Notes: generated by a model from the sequence alone, not told the origin. Positions 9,711 through 18,665 are shown, counted from the stretch's first letter. The stretch: 64,000 nucleotides of DNA from Demequina aestuarii (GCF_000975095.1 NZ_BBRD01000001.1:1259467-1323466), one strand, 5' to 3'. Numbers and translations are program-made.

Positions 9711-10626
9711 CACCTCGCGTGATCGGCTCGTGCGACTGCTCGGCATGATCGCCTACCTCGAGGCGCACGGCTCCACGCCCTTCGCGGTGCTCGCCGAGCA
9801 CTTCGGGGTGACCGAGCAGCGGGTCGAGCGCGACCTGTGGGCGCTCACCACCAGCGGCATCCCGCCGTACCTCCCCGACGAGTGCATCGAGTTCGACTTC
9901 GACCACCTGGACTCCGGAGTCGCGACGCTCGTCGCGTCGCAAGGAGCATCACAGGTGCGCCTGTCGGGCCGCGAGGCGGTGGCGCTCATCGGCGCCTTGG
10001 CGACGCTGATCGCCGCAGGCACTGCTCCGGCCGGAGCGCAGGACGTGCTTTCGCGCCTCCGGGAGGCCTACGGCGGCGGGGAGCCAGTACGCGTTCTCGA
10101 CAGTGCCTCGGAGGCCGATGCAGCGGTGACCTCGACGGTCGAGCGCGGCATCGCCGAGGGTCGTGCAGTCAGTCTCGACTACATCGACGCTCAGGACCGG
10201 CGCTCTGTCCGCGTGATCGAGCCGCACCGGCTGGTCGCGATCGATGGCGTGGGGTACGTCGAGTGCTTCTGCCTCAAGGCCGATGACTACCGCACACTGC
10301 GGCTGGGACGCATCGCGTCCGCCACTGCCAGCGACGTGATGATCACTCATCCCCCCAGCGAGGAACGGGGATTCTCGCTGGCCCCGCAGTTCGAGGCGAC
10401 TGTGGTGGTCCGACGCGGGGCCCGCTGGGCCTTCGAGGACCTGGCCGGCGTGGAGATCGAGGACGATGGCGAGACCGCGACCGCGCGGTTCGGCGTGGCC
10501 GATGTGGACTGGGCCGCCGGGCGGCTGCTCGCGGTGGCGCCGGACATCGTGAGCATCGCACCGGAGCAGCTGCGCGACGCCGTGAGCTCGCACGCCGATG
10601 CGGTCGCGGCGGCGCACTCCGTCTAG
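9703..10626 (+). CDS. pafC: WYL-domain transcriptional regulator PafC
   Basis: Partner of PafB. The 307-residue protein has an N-terminal helix-turn-helix (MIAYLEAHGSTPFAVLAEHFGVTEQRVERDL, read in two parts) and a WYL domain around RRSVRVIEPHRLVAIDGVGYVEC. The ATG at 9703 overlaps the pafB stop by eight bases, which favours coupled translation of a fixed 1:1 pair. An upstream in-frame start inside pafB exists but would add residues from the shadow of pafB. The promoter of tatA overlaps the stop codon. Confidence 0.87.
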   Translation: MADTSRDRLVRLLGMIAYLEAHGSTPFAVLAEHFGVTEQRVERDLWALTTSGIPPYLPDECIEFDFDHLDSGVATLVASQGASQVRLSGREAVALIGALATLIAAGTAPAGAQDVLSRLREAYGGGEPVRVLDSASEADAAVTSTVERGIAEGRAVSLDYIDAQDRRSVRVIEPHRLVAIDGVGYVECFCLKADDYRTLRLGRIASATASDVMITHPPSEERGFSLAPQFEATVVVRRGARWAFEDLAGVEIEDDGETATARFGVADVDWAAGRLLAVAPDIVSIAPEQLRDAVSSHADAVAAAHSV

Positions 10627-10629
10627 ACT
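10624..10629 (+). promoter_or_regulatory. -10 box TAGACT for tatA
   Basis: TAGACT includes the pafC stop codon TAG. Transcription from it would give a leader of about 40 bases before tatA, which has a proper ribosome binding site (AGGAGG). Confidence 0.4.
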
Positions 10630-10677
10630 GAACCATCTGAACCACCGTGGTGTCCGCACCCGACACAGGAGGCATTC

Positions 10678-10959
10678 ATGGGTCCCCGCGAGATCATCAT
10701 CATTGCGCTGATCGTCGTGCTGCTGTTCGGCGCCCCCAAGCTCCCCGAGCTGGCGCGCAGCATCGGCAAGTCGATGAGGATCCTCAAGGACGAGACGAAG
10801 GCGCTCACGGACGACGACAAGCCTGACAGTTCGGGCACCGCGCCCTCGACAGACGCCGCGCCCAAGTCAGATGCGGAGCAGACGCAGCAGCGTGGCGAGG
10901 CTCCCGTGCCCGACAGCACCGTCGAACTCCCCGACAACGACGGGCGTGGCACGCGCTAG
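10678..10959 (+). CDS. tatA: Twin-arginine translocase subunit TatA
   Basis: Pore-forming subunit of the Tat system, which exports folded proteins across the membrane. The 93-residue protein has one N-terminal membrane helix (IIIIALIVVLLFG), the hinge motif FGAPKLPELARSIGKSM and an amphipathic helix, then an acidic, low-complexity tail. Start is set by AGGAGG eight bases upstream. It overlaps the proposed tatC start. No tatB is seen here; actinobacterial tatB usually lies elsewhere. Confidence 0.93.
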   Translation: MGPREIIIIALIVVLLFGAPKLPELARSIGKSMRILKDETKALTDDDKPDSSGTAPSTDAAPKSDAEQTQQRGEAPVPDSTVELPDNDGRGTR

Positions 10960-11731
10960 GGCGCGCAGGCGGGATGCCCGTGCGCGCATGCCGCTGAGCG
11001 CGCACCTGAGAGAATTCCGCAATCGCCTGATCCTCGCCGTGATCGGCGTCACCGTGGGCGCGGTGGCGGGCTGGTTCTTCTACACCCCCGTCTTCGAGGC
11101 GCTGCAAGAGCCGGTTCTCGCCGTCGCGGTGCGTGACGATGCAATGGTGGCGGTGAACTTCTCCGGCATTGCGACCGCCCTCGACATTCGCATCAAGGTG
11201 TCGCTGTTCCTGGGCGTCATCGTGTCCGCGCCATGGTGGCTGTACCAGTTGTGGGCGTTTGTGGCGCCCGGCCTCAAGGCAGGGGAGAAGCGGTACACCT
11301 TCGGATTCCTCGGCGCTGCGATTCCGTTGTTCTTCGCCGGCGTGGCGCTGGCGTGGTGGGTCTACCCGCGGGCGGTGGAGATCCTGATCGGGTTCACTCC
11401 CGACAGCGCCGCGAACTGGCTCGAGGCCCAGATGTTCGTCTCCTTCGCGACGCGGCTGATCCTCGTCTTCGGAGTTGCGTTCGTCTTCCCGGTCGTGATG
11501 GTCGCCCTCACGTGGGCACGCGTGGTGAGGGCCCGCACCTGGCTGAAGGGCTGGCGGTGGGCCGTGCTGCTGATCTTCGTCGCGGCCGCCGTGCTGACCC
11601 CCACGCCCGACGTGGTGACGATGCTGTTCATGGCGGTGCCTATGTGCGCGCTGTATTTCGCCGCCGTCGGCATCGGGATGTGGCGCGAGCGAGTGCGCGC
11701 CAAGAAGGACGCGCGCGCTCTCGCACCATGA
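10946..11731 (+). CDS. tatC: Twin-arginine translocase subunit TatC
   Basis: Receptor for twin-arginine signal peptides; a six-helix membrane protein. The MPLSAHLREFRNRL motif is the conserved cytoplasmic N-terminus, and helices follow through SAPWWLYQLWAFVAPGL and a final RVVRARTWLKGWRWAVLL region. I chose the GTG at 10946, inside the tatA end, because actinobacterial TatC proteins carry an arginine-rich stretch before MPL. The ATG at 10988 is the alternative and would remove 14 residues. The stop overlaps the next gene. Confidence 0.92.
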   Translation: MARARARRRDARARMPLSAHLREFRNRLILAVIGVTVGAVAGWFFYTPVFEALQEPVLAVAVRDDAMVAVNFSGIATALDIRIKVSLFLGVIVSAPWWLYQLWAFVAPGLKAGEKRYTFGFLGAAIPLFFAGVALAWWVYPRAVEILIGFTPDSAANWLEAQMFVSFATRLILVFGVAFVFPVVMVALTWARVVRARTWLKGWRWAVLLIFVAAAVLTPTPDVVTMLFMAVPMCALYFAAVGIGMWRERVRAKKDARALAP

Positions 11732-12675
11732 GCACCATCGGCGTGATCACCAATCCGGCGGCGGGGTCGGGCAGGGGAGCCACGTCGTCCGCCGAGACGC
11801 TCGCGCTCCTCGCCGCACGTGGCCACCGGGTGAGGGACCTGTCGAGGGGCACGTGGTCCGCGTCGCTCGACCACGCGCGTGAACGCCATCGTGACCTGGA
11901 CGCGCTGGTGGTCGTGGGCGGGGACGGCATGGCGCATCTGGGCATCCAGGCATGCGCCGAGACGCGCCTGCCGCTGGGGATCGTCGCTGCCGGCTCGGGC
12001 AACGATGCCGCGATGTCTCTGGGGCTTCCGGTGCACGACGTCCCCGCGGCTGTGACGGCCATTGAGCGAGGGATCGAGGGCGACGTGATCCGCGTGGACC
12101 TGGGCCGCATCGACGGCCAGGGCGTCGCCGACCGCAAGCGCAGGCGCTACTTCGCCGCCGTGCTGTCCGCCGGCATCGACGCGGCCATCGCCGCCTATGC
12201 CAACCGCCTGGCGTTCCCGCGCGGCCCTCTCAAGTACAAGATCGCGACGCTGCGAGAGCTCCCACGCTTCACTCCCTATGGCGTGAGCGTCGAGGTGGAC
12301 GGCGAGCGCTGGGAGCAGCGCTGCACGCTCGTCGCCGTTGCGAACGGTCCGGTCTTCGGCGGCGGACTCATGATCTCGCCCGAGTCCTCTCACGTGGATG
12401 GGCTGCTCGAGTTGGTGCTGGCCGAGCCGATGCGCCCACTCGAGATCGCGCGCGTGTTCCCCCGGTTGAACGATGGCTCGCACCTGGGCGACCCTCGGGT
12501 GCGCGTCGTGCAGGCGAAGCGCGTGCGCATCGGCCCCGCCTCGAGCGGGACGGGCGCGCCGCTGCCGCCGGCCTTCGCGGACGGCGAGCTCATCGGGCCC
12601 GCGCCTCTCGACGTTCGCGTGGTGCCCGGGGCGTTGCGAGTGCTGGGCGGCAAGGCAGATAGCCTGAAGGCATGA
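11728..12675 (+). CDS. Diacylglycerol kinase family lipid kinase
   Basis: Probably phosphorylates diacylglycerol or a related lipid (DagK/YegS family). The 315-residue protein begins with the nucleotide-binding strand IGVITNPAAGSGRG, then VVGGDGMAHLG near residue 64 (the GGDG motif) and the GSGNDAA loop, followed by the C-terminal beta-sandwich domain. It overlaps tatC and helY by four bases each, so it is a true member of the operon. The lipid substrate is not readable from the sequence. Confidence 0.88.
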   Translation: MSTIGVITNPAAGSGRGATSSAETLALLAARGHRVRDLSRGTWSASLDHARERHRDLDALVVVGGDGMAHLGIQACAETRLPLGIVAAGSGNDAAMSLGLPVHDVPAAVTAIERGIEGDVIRVDLGRIDGQGVADRKRRRYFAAVLSAGIDAAIAAYANRLAFPRGPLKYKIATLRELPRFTPYGVSVEVDGERWEQRCTLVAVANGPVFGGGLMISPESSHVDGLLELVLAEPMRPLEIARVFPRLNDGSHLGDPRVRVVQAKRVRIGPASSGTGAPLPPAFADGELIGPAPLDVRVVPGALRVLGGKADSLKA

Positions 12676-15419
12676 GCTCTCCTGCGGAGCGCTTCGCTGC
12701 CGCGAAGGCTCGGTCCCGCCACCGCGACCTGACTGACTTCGAGGCGAGCCTCGACTTCCCCCTCGACGACTTCCAGCGTGACGCCTGCCAGGCGGTGGCC
12801 GAGGGCCATTCGGTACTCGTCGCGGCTCCTACCGGTGCGGGCAAGACCATCGTGGGCGAGTTCGCGGTGAGGCACGCCTACGAGCGCGGCGAGAAGTCGT
12901 TCTACACCACCCCCATCAAAGCCCTGAGCAACCAGAAGTTCCTCGAGCTGCGGAAGGTGTACGGCGACGCGAACGTGGGCCTCCTCACCGGTGACACCTC
13001 GATCAACTCCGAGGCGCAGGTGGTCGTGATGACGACCGAGGTGCTCCGGAACATGATCTACGCGGACTCGCGCACCCTGGACACGCTCGGCGTCGTCGTG
13101 CTCGACGAGGTGCACTACCTGGCCGATCGCTACCGCGGCTCCGTCTGGGAAGAGGTGATCGTCCACCTGGCTGCGCGCACCGCCATCGTGTCGCTGTCCG
13201 CCACGGTGTCCAACGCCGAGGAATTCGGTGCGTGGCTCACGGAGGTGCGAGGGGACACGCGCGTGATCGTCTCTGAGCGCCGGCCGGTGCCGCTGTGGCC
13301 GCACGTGCTGATGCGAGAAGGCATCTTCGATCTGTATGCCCCCGGCGTCGATCCGCTCGCCCCCGGGCCGAACCCCCGCCTGAATCCCGAGCTCGAGGCG
13401 ATCTCCAAACGCATGCGCCACGAGGAGCAGGGCTTCCGCAGCGGCCGCGGCCCGCGGCGACCCACGCGAGGCGGCAAGCGCCCTCAGGGACGTCGCGCCC
13501 CTCCGCGGTTCGCGGTGGTGGACGTCATGGACCGCAACGGGCTGCTGCCCGCGATCGTGTTCGTGTTCTCGAGGGCCGGCTGCCAGGACGCGGTGGACCA
13601 GGTGAGGTCTGCCGGCATCGCGCTCACCACGGACGAGGAGCGCGCCACGATCGCGCGCATCGTCGACGAGCGCTGCGAGGGCCTTCCCGCAGAGGACCTG
13701 GGCGCCCTCAACTACCTGCACTGGCGCGATCATCTCGAGGCGGGGGTCGCGGCCCACCACGCCGGCATGATCCCGCTGTTCAAGGAGGTGGTCGAGGAGC
13801 TGTTCGCCGCGGGCCTCATCAAGGTCGTCTATGCCACGGAGACCCTTGCGCTCGGCGTCAACATGCCCGCACGGTCCGTCGTGCTGGAGAAGCTCACCAA
13901 GTGGAACGGCGAGAGTCATCAGGACCTCACGGCGGGGGAGTACACGCAGCTCACCGGTCGTGCCGGCAGGCGCGGCATCGACATCGAGGGCCACGCCGTG
14001 GTGGTTGAGCACCCGGGCTTCGACGCCGCTCAGCTGGGGAGGCTCGCGTCCAAGCGGACGTACCCACTGATCAGCTCGTTCCAGCCGAGCTACAACATGA
14101 CGATCAACCTCGTCGGGCAGTCGGGAGTGCATCAGGCTCGCGAGCTTCTCGAGCTGTCGTTCGCCCAGTACCAGGCAGATCAGTCCGTGGTGGGCAAGGC
14201 CCGCAAGGCGCGCGAGCTGGATCAGGCGATCGAGGGCCTTCGCGAGGCAACCGAGTGCGACAAGGGCGACTTCATGGAGTACGCAGCGCTGCGCGAACGC
14301 CTCAACCGCCTCCAGAAGGGCGCCTCGAAGGCCGTGGGGCGGCAGCGCCGCGAGGCCACCGCAGAGATGCTCGCCGGACTGCAGCGTGGCGACGTGGTGC
14401 GCATCGGCGGCGGCAAGCGCGTGGGACTCGTGGCCGTGGTCCGCCCCGACGACGACCCTGCCGGTCCACGCCCCACCGTGGTCTCCACGCTGGGCCGGTC
14501 CTTCCGCCTCGCGGTCGCCGACCTGCATCACGGGATCGAGCCGGTGGGACGCATCCGCGTGCCCGCCAAGCACGATGAGCGCGACCCCCGTCAGCGCAAG
14601 GAGCTCGCCCAGGTGATCGAGGCCGCCAAGCACACGTTCGAGGTGCCGTCCAAGCGGCGCTTGCGCCCGCCGTCAGGCGAGGAGGCCCAGATCGTCCAGC
14701 TCCGCAAGGAGCTGCAGTCGCACCCGTGCCACGGGTGCCCGGACCGCGAGCAGCACGCCCGGTGGGCCGAGCGGCACTTCCGCGCCAAGCGGGACCGGGA
14801 CCGGGTGGTGGGCGAGATCTCTCGGGCCACCGGGTCGATCGCGCGCGTCTTCGACAAGCGCTGCGACGTGCTGCGAGAACTCGGCTATCTCACGGGAGAG
14901 GGCGAAGAGACCACGGTGACGCCCGCCGGCACCAGCCTACGCACCCTGTACTCCGAGAACGATCTGGTCATGGCGGAGTGCTTGCGGACGGGCGCGTGGA
15001 ACGAGCTGCACCCTGCCGCTCTCGCCGCCACCGTCTCCTCGCTGCTGTACCGGGGACGCCGGGAGGACGAGTCGCGCACCCCCCGCGTGCCCGGCGGCTC
15101 CCGCGGAGTCCTGGGGCACGTGCTTGCCGACACCCAGCGCATCTGGACGATGATCGACTCGCTTCAGACCGACCGCGGGCTTCCCGAGCTGCCCCCGCCT
15201 CACTGGGGAATCGCGGGACCGATCCACGGCTGGGCTCAGGGCAAGGGCCTGGATCAGGTGCTCCAGGACACCGACATCGCCCCGGGAGACATGGTGCGGT
15301 GGTGCAAGCAGGTGATCGACGTGCTCGATCAGGTGGCGCAGTCGGCACCCACGGATGTGCTCCGTGGCCGTGCCCGCACGGCCATCGATGCCATGCGTCG
15401 GGGAGTCGTCGCGTACTGA
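12672..15419 (+). CDS. helY: DEAD/DEAH-box RNA helicase, HelY/Ski2-like
   Basis: ATP-dependent helicase of the Ski2/Mtr4 superfamily, likely acting on RNA. Walker A is APTGAGKT with lysine near residue 58, motif II is DEVH near residue 145, motif III is SATVSN, and the C-terminal helicase motif is QLTGRAGRRGID. After residue ~500 comes the long HelY-type extension with a KOW/SH3-like segment (RGDVVRIGGGKRVG) and a cysteine pair CHGCPD. Length 915 is typical. Position directly downstream of tatA-tatC matches mycobacteria (Rv2092c). The cellular substrate is not established by the sequence. Confidence 0.93.
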   Translation: MSSPAERFAAAKARSRHRDLTDFEASLDFPLDDFQRDACQAVAEGHSVLVAAPTGAGKTIVGEFAVRHAYERGEKSFYTTPIKALSNQKFLELRKVYGDANVGLLTGDTSINSEAQVVVMTTEVLRNMIYADSRTLDTLGVVVLDEVHYLADRYRGSVWEEVIVHLAARTAIVSLSATVSNAEEFGAWLTEVRGDTRVIVSERRPVPLWPHVLMREGIFDLYAPGVDPLAPGPNPRLNPELEAISKRMRHEEQGFRSGRGPRRPTRGGKRPQGRRAPPRFAVVDVMDRNGLLPAIVFVFSRAGCQDAVDQVRSAGIALTTDEERATIARIVDERCEGLPAEDLGALNYLHWRDHLEAGVAAHHAGMIPLFKEVVEELFAAGLIKVVYATETLALGVNMPARSVVLEKLTKWNGESHQDLTAGEYTQLTGRAGRRGIDIEGHAVVVEHPGFDAAQLGRLASKRTYPLISSFQPSYNMTINLVGQSGVHQARELLELSFAQYQADQSVVGKARKARELDQAIEGLREATECDKGDFMEYAALRERLNRLQKGASKAVGRQRREATAEMLAGLQRGDVVRIGGGKRVGLVAVVRPDDDPAGPRPTVVSTLGRSFRLAVADLHHGIEPVGRIRVPAKHDERDPRQRKELAQVIEAAKHTFEVPSKRRLRPPSGEEAQIVQLRKELQSHPCHGCPDREQHARWAERHFRAKRDRDRVVGEISRATGSIARVFDKRCDVLRELGYLTGEGEETTVTPAGTSLRTLYSENDLVMAECLRTGAWNELHPAALAATVSSLLYRGRREDESRTPRVPGGSRGVLGHVLADTQRIWTMIDSLQTDRGLPELPPPHWGIAGPIHGWAQGKGLDQVLQDTDIAPGDMVRWCKQVIDVLDQVAQSAPTDVLRGRARTAIDAMRRGVVAY

Positions 15420-15484
15420 CGCCGTCGCGTCGCCATGGCTCGGCCCCCGGAGCGCCGATGCGCGGGCGGGGCTCCCCGCGAGCC

Positions 15485-15490
15485 TAGGCT
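15485..15490 (+). promoter_or_regulatory. -10 box TAGGCT, leaderless lnt start
   Basis: TAGGCT, six bases, then the GTG of lnt. A short GGGG-CT-CCCC inverted repeat lies just upstream in the helY-lnt gap. Confidence 0.5.
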
Positions 15491-15496
15491 GGGTGC

Positions 15497-17029
15497 GTGC
15501 ATGGAATCGTCCTCCGCCTTGGTCTCGCGACGCTGGGCGCTCTCGCTCTCGCCGCCTCCTTTCCCGACCTGGGGTGGTGGCCGCTGGCCTACGTCGCTCT
15601 GGGCGGTCTGTGGCTGAGCCTCGCGCGTGCGAACGCGTGGGGTGGCTTCTTCTATGGCTGGATCTTCGGCACCGTATTCATGCTTCCGCACGTGTGGTGG
15701 GCGCACGAGGCTGTAGGGCCCATTCCGTGGGTGGCGCTGTCGATCGCCTCGGGACTGTTCTATGGGCTGTTCGGCGCCGGTTGGGTGCACGTGCACCGGT
15801 CGGGAGTCACGCGCGGCAATGCGTGGCTGGGCGCGCTGGCCTTCGCCCTGCTGTGGACGGGCATGGAGGCGCTGCGGTCCATGGTGCCGTTCGGGGGGTT
15901 CCCGTGGGGGCGCGTCGCGTTCTCTCAGCTGGATTCCACGGTGGCGAGCTTCGCGTGGATCGGCGGTGCGCCCCTGACGACCTTCGCCGCCGCCCTGGTG
16001 GGCGCGCTGCTGGGCGTCGCCGTGGAGTCGCTGCTGAAGCGCCGCCTGATCGTCGCCATCGCCGCGCCGCTGGCCGGCATCGCCGTGGTGGTGAGCGGGC
16101 TGTTCGTGCCGCTCGACGGTCAGGCGACCACCGGCACGCTGCGCGTGGGCGTGGTGCAGGGCAACGTTCCCAACGAGGGGCTCGATGCCTTCGCTCAGGC
16201 GCGCGAGGTGACTCGCAACCACCGCGACGGCACGCTCGCGCTCATGAAGGACGATCCCGGCACGCTGGACCTGCTGCTCTGGCCCGAGAACTCGTCCGAT
16301 TACGACCCGCGCACCGACGAGGAGTCGCGCGCTCTCGTCACCGAGGCGGCCCAGGCCGCTGGCGCACCGCTGCTGCTGGGCACCAACGACTACTCCCCGC
16401 CGGAGGGTCGCTACAACTCGATGCTGCTGTGGTCGCCCGACGGCGCCGTGATGGACTCCTACTCGAAGCAGCGCCCGGCGCCGTTCGCGGAGTACATTCC
16501 CATCCGTGACATCGCCCGGCGCTTCTCGCCCGAGGTCGACCGCGTCCAGACCGATGTGCTCGCGGGGGAGGGGCAGGCCACCATCGCGCTGCCAGTGACC
16601 GATCTGGGCCGCACGGTCACTCTCGGCACGGTGATCTGCTTCGAGGTCGCGTACGACCGCATCGTCGCGGACGCGGTCGCCGCCGGGGCCGAGATCGTGC
16701 TGGTGCCCACGAACAATGCGTCCTTCGGCGAGACCGCCGAGTCCACTCAGCAGCTGGCGATGTCGCGCCTGCGGGCGATCGAGACTGGTCGTGCGACTGT
16801 GCAGGCCTCGACCGTCGGCGTGAGCGCGATGATCGACCCGAGGGGGCGTGTGCTCCGCGAGACGGACCTGTTCACGGCCGAACAGATGCATGCGACCCTG
16901 CCCCTGCGTGACGGCATCACGCCCGCAGTGCGGTTCCGCTTGGTGTGGGAGTGGGCCCCGCTGCTGGGAGCCCTCGCGTTGGTGGGCACGGCCATCACGC
17001 GCCGGCTGGGCCAGCGCTACGAGTGGTGA
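15497..17029 (+). CDS. lnt: Apolipoprotein N-acyltransferase
   Basis: Transfers a fatty acid from phospholipid to the N-terminal cysteine of lipoproteins at the outer face of the membrane. About six membrane helices fill residues 1-200, then the nitrilase-like domain carries the catalytic triad E264 (WPENSSD), K324 (YSKQRPAPF) and C381 (VICFEVAYD). A last membrane helix ends the 510-residue protein. In mycobacteria the enzyme can be fused to or paired with dolichol-phosphate mannose synthase; here it stands alone. The GTG start is the leaderless one. A strong hairpin follows the stop. Confidence 0.92.
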   Translation: MHGIVLRLGLATLGALALAASFPDLGWWPLAYVALGGLWLSLARANAWGGFFYGWIFGTVFMLPHVWWAHEAVGPIPWVALSIASGLFYGLFGAGWVHVHRSGVTRGNAWLGALAFALLWTGMEALRSMVPFGGFPWGRVAFSQLDSTVASFAWIGGAPLTTFAAALVGALLGVAVESLLKRRLIVAIAAPLAGIAVVVSGLFVPLDGQATTGTLRVGVVQGNVPNEGLDAFAQAREVTRNHRDGTLALMKDDPGTLDLLLWPENSSDYDPRTDEESRALVTEAAQAAGAPLLLGTNDYSPPEGRYNSMLLWSPDGAVMDSYSKQRPAPFAEYIPIRDIARRFSPEVDRVQTDVLAGEGQATIALPVTDLGRTVTLGTVICFEVAYDRIVADAVAAGAEIVLVPTNNASFGETAESTQQLAMSRLRAIETGRATVQASTVGVSAMIDPRGRVLRETDLFTAEQMHATLPLRDGITPAVRFRLVWEWAPLLGALALVGTAITRRLGQRYEW

Positions 17030-17044
17030 TCACCGCTGGAGACG

Positions 17045-17080
17045 CAGGAACGCGCGGCGCCGATGCGCCGCGCGTTCCTG
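17045..17080. terminator. Perfect 16-bp hairpin between lnt and rbpA
   Basis: The arm CAGGAACGCGCGGCGC at 17045-17060 is followed by a CGAT loop and an exact reverse complement at 17065-17080. It lies between two convergent genes, so it can end transcripts from both sides. There is no run of T after it, as is common in high-GC actinobacteria. Confidence 0.75.
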
Positions 17081-17098
17081 TCAGGTCGTCGAAGCCGG

Positions 17099-17434
17099 TC
17101 AGCCGATCCGGCCCGCACGCAGCAGTTCGAGTCGTTCGTCGAGGAGCTCCTCGAGCTCGGGAATCGACCGGCGCTCGAGCAGCATGTCCCAGTGGCTGCG
17201 CTGGACCTTCTGGTCCTTGATCTCCGAGCGGTCGCCGTCGCGCAGCAGCGCGAGCGCACCGCAGCTGCACTCCCACGACAGCGGGACGTCAGCCTCGGTG
17301 GAGAAGGGAAATGTCAGGACGTGCCCGTTGGGGCAGTCGTAGTGGACGTCCTTCCGGTCCGCGAGTTCCGCGTTCGCCGGTGTCTCCATGCTCTGGGTTC
17401 CCAGACGCATTCCACGCAATGCTCGATCAGCCAT
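17099..17434 (-). CDS. rbpA: RNA polymerase-binding protein RbpA
   Basis: Actinobacterial transcription factor that binds the principal sigma factor and RNA polymerase and stabilises the open complex. The 111-residue protein has the conserved start MADRALRGMRLG, a central barrel with cysteines in CPNGH and CSCG that could bind zinc, and the sigma-interaction end HWDMLLERRSIPELEELLDERL. The start codon has AGGGAG upstream. The gene ends 18 bases before the shared hairpin. A weaker repeat, GCAGGC/GCCTGC at 17452-17473, lies in its leader and could end transcription from the aquaporin gene. Confidence 0.94.
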   Translation of the reverse strand: MADRALRGMRLGTQSMETPANAELADRKDVHYDCPNGHVLTFPFSTEADVPLSWECSCGALALLRDGDRSEIKDQKVQRSHWDMLLERRSIPELEELLDERLELLRAGRIG

Positions 17435-17498
17435 GTCAGCTCCCTCTCCTCGCAGGCGGGGGGTGGTGCCTGCGTGGGAAGAACGTCCCTGCAAGCGG

Positions 17499-18203
17499 CT
17501 ATGTTCCCTGCGTGACTTTCCCGGTTGTGGGAAGGGCTGATGCCGGCGCCAGCAGACGCACGGAGACGACGCCGATGGCGGCCCCGACGAGCTGCGCCGC
17601 GACGAACGGGAGCACCGATGCGGGGGCGATCCCGGCGAACGTGTCGGACAGCATGCGGCCCACGGTGATGGCGGGGTTGGCGAAGCTCGTGGAGCTCGTG
17701 AAGTAGTACGCCGCACCGATGTAGGCGCCCACCGCCGGAGCGACGAGGGCGGTGCGTCCCGCTCGCACGAGCATGAAGATCACGCCCACGAGGCCGGCCG
17801 TCGCGACCACCTCGGCGAGCAGTCGCGCCGCGTCGAGGCGGTCGGTGGTCGCCAGCGCCACGGGGGAGAGGTCGAACATGAGGTTGGCGAGGATGGCGCC
17901 TGCCGAGCAGCCCGCGATCTGGACCGCGATGTAGAGGCCCGTCTCGCGCATCGGCCGTGCGGCCGGGTCGAGCACTCGCTCAGCGAGGGAGACCACCGGG
18001 TTGAAGTGCGCGCCGCTGACCGGCCCCAGGACGGCGATCAGGACCGCCAGCGCGAGTGCTGTGGCGTACGAGTTCTGAAGCAGCTGAAGGCCGACGTCGT
18101 TCGGGCTCAGGGTGGCGGCCATGATGCCGGATCCGATCACCGCGGCCGCGAGGCCCGCGGAGCCGACGAACTCTCCCAGCAGCTTCCGGGAGCGTTCGTT
18201 CAC
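17499..18203 (-). CDS. Aquaporin/aquaglyceroporin (MIP family), arsenic-linked
   Basis: A 234-residue, six-helix channel of the major intrinsic protein family. The two half-helices carry NPV (SGAHFNPVVSLAE) and NPA (SFANPAITVGR) in place of the usual two NPA boxes. The GTG start overlaps the arsC stop, so it is co-translated with arsenate reductase. In Sinorhizobium an aquaglyceroporin (AqpS) paired with arsC releases arsenite from the cell; the same role is inferred here because no ArsB or Acr3 pump is next to it. Direct transport of other small solutes cannot be excluded. Confidence 0.85.
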   Translation of the reverse strand: MNERSRKLLGEFVGSAGLAAAVIGSGIMAATLSPNDVGLQLLQNSYATALALAVLIAVLGPVSGAHFNPVVSLAERVLDPAARPMRETGLYIAVQIAGCSAGAILANLMFDLSPVALATTDRLDAARLLAEVVATAGLVGVIFMLVRAGRTALVAPAVGAYIGAAYYFTSSTSFANPAITVGRMLSDTFAGIAPASVLPFVAAQLVGAAIGVVSVRLLAPASALPTTGKVTQGT

Positions 18204-18604
18204 GCGAGCAGGTCCGCGAGCAGCGCCTCGACGCGGCCGCGGATGTCGTCCCGGATGGGACGCACCGCCTCGACGCCCTGGCCGGCGGGGTCCTCGAGCT
18301 TCCAGTCCTCGTAGCGCTTGCCGGGGTAGTACGGGCAGGCGTCGCCGCATCCCATGGTGATGACCGCATCGGACGCCTGCACGGCCTCCGGCGTCAGCAC
18401 CTTGGGCTGCTCCTTGCGGATGTCGATGCCTTCTTCGAGCATCGCCTCGACGGCCGCAGGGTTGATCTGGTCGGCGGGCATGGACCCGGCGGACCGCACC
18501 TCCACTCGGCCTTGGCTCAGGTGCGTCATGTATCCGGCTGCCATCTGGGACCGGCCAGCGTTGTGGACGCATACGAAGATCACGGAAGGCTTGGTGTCAC
18601 TCAT
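18200..18604 (-). CDS. arsC: Arsenate reductase, low-molecular-weight phosphatase type
   Basis: Reduces arsenate to arsenite. The 134-residue protein has the phosphatase loop C12-x5-R18 (CVHNAGRS) and the later cysteines C86 and C90 in GCGDAC, followed by PYYPGKRYEDWKLEDPAG, which is usual for this branch. It may use thioredoxin or mycothiol; the sequence does not decide. It is divergent from arsR, with a palindromic operator between, and is followed directly by the aquaporin gene. Its start is preceded by a TTGACT -35-like element next to the operator. Confidence 0.92.
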   Translation of the reverse strand: MSDTKPSVIFVCVHNAGRSQMAAGYMTHLSQGRVEVRSAGSMPADQINPAAVEAMLEEGIDIRKEQPKVLTPEAVQASDAVITMGCGDACPYYPGKRYEDWKLEDPAGQGVEAVRPIRDDIRGRVEALLADLLA

Positions 18605-18640
18605 GGGATCAGGTTGTCGTACGCATCGATGGAAGTCAAT

Positions 18641-18656
18641 ATCGACAGATGTCGAT
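18641..18656. promoter_or_regulatory. ArsR operator ATCGACA-GA-TGTCGAT
   Basis: A perfect 7-bp inverted repeat with a two-base centre. It overlaps TCGACA, a likely -35 element for arsR whose -10 TATCGT lies at 18666-18671, and sits beside the arsC -35. ArsR bound here would block both promoters until arsenite is present. Confidence 0.75.
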
Positions 18657-18665
18657 GTGGTGAAC

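Noticed and set aside
12390-14633. Long open frame on the minus strand opposite helY
   Set aside because: Antisense shadow of a high-GC gene; no recognised domain, and helY is certain.
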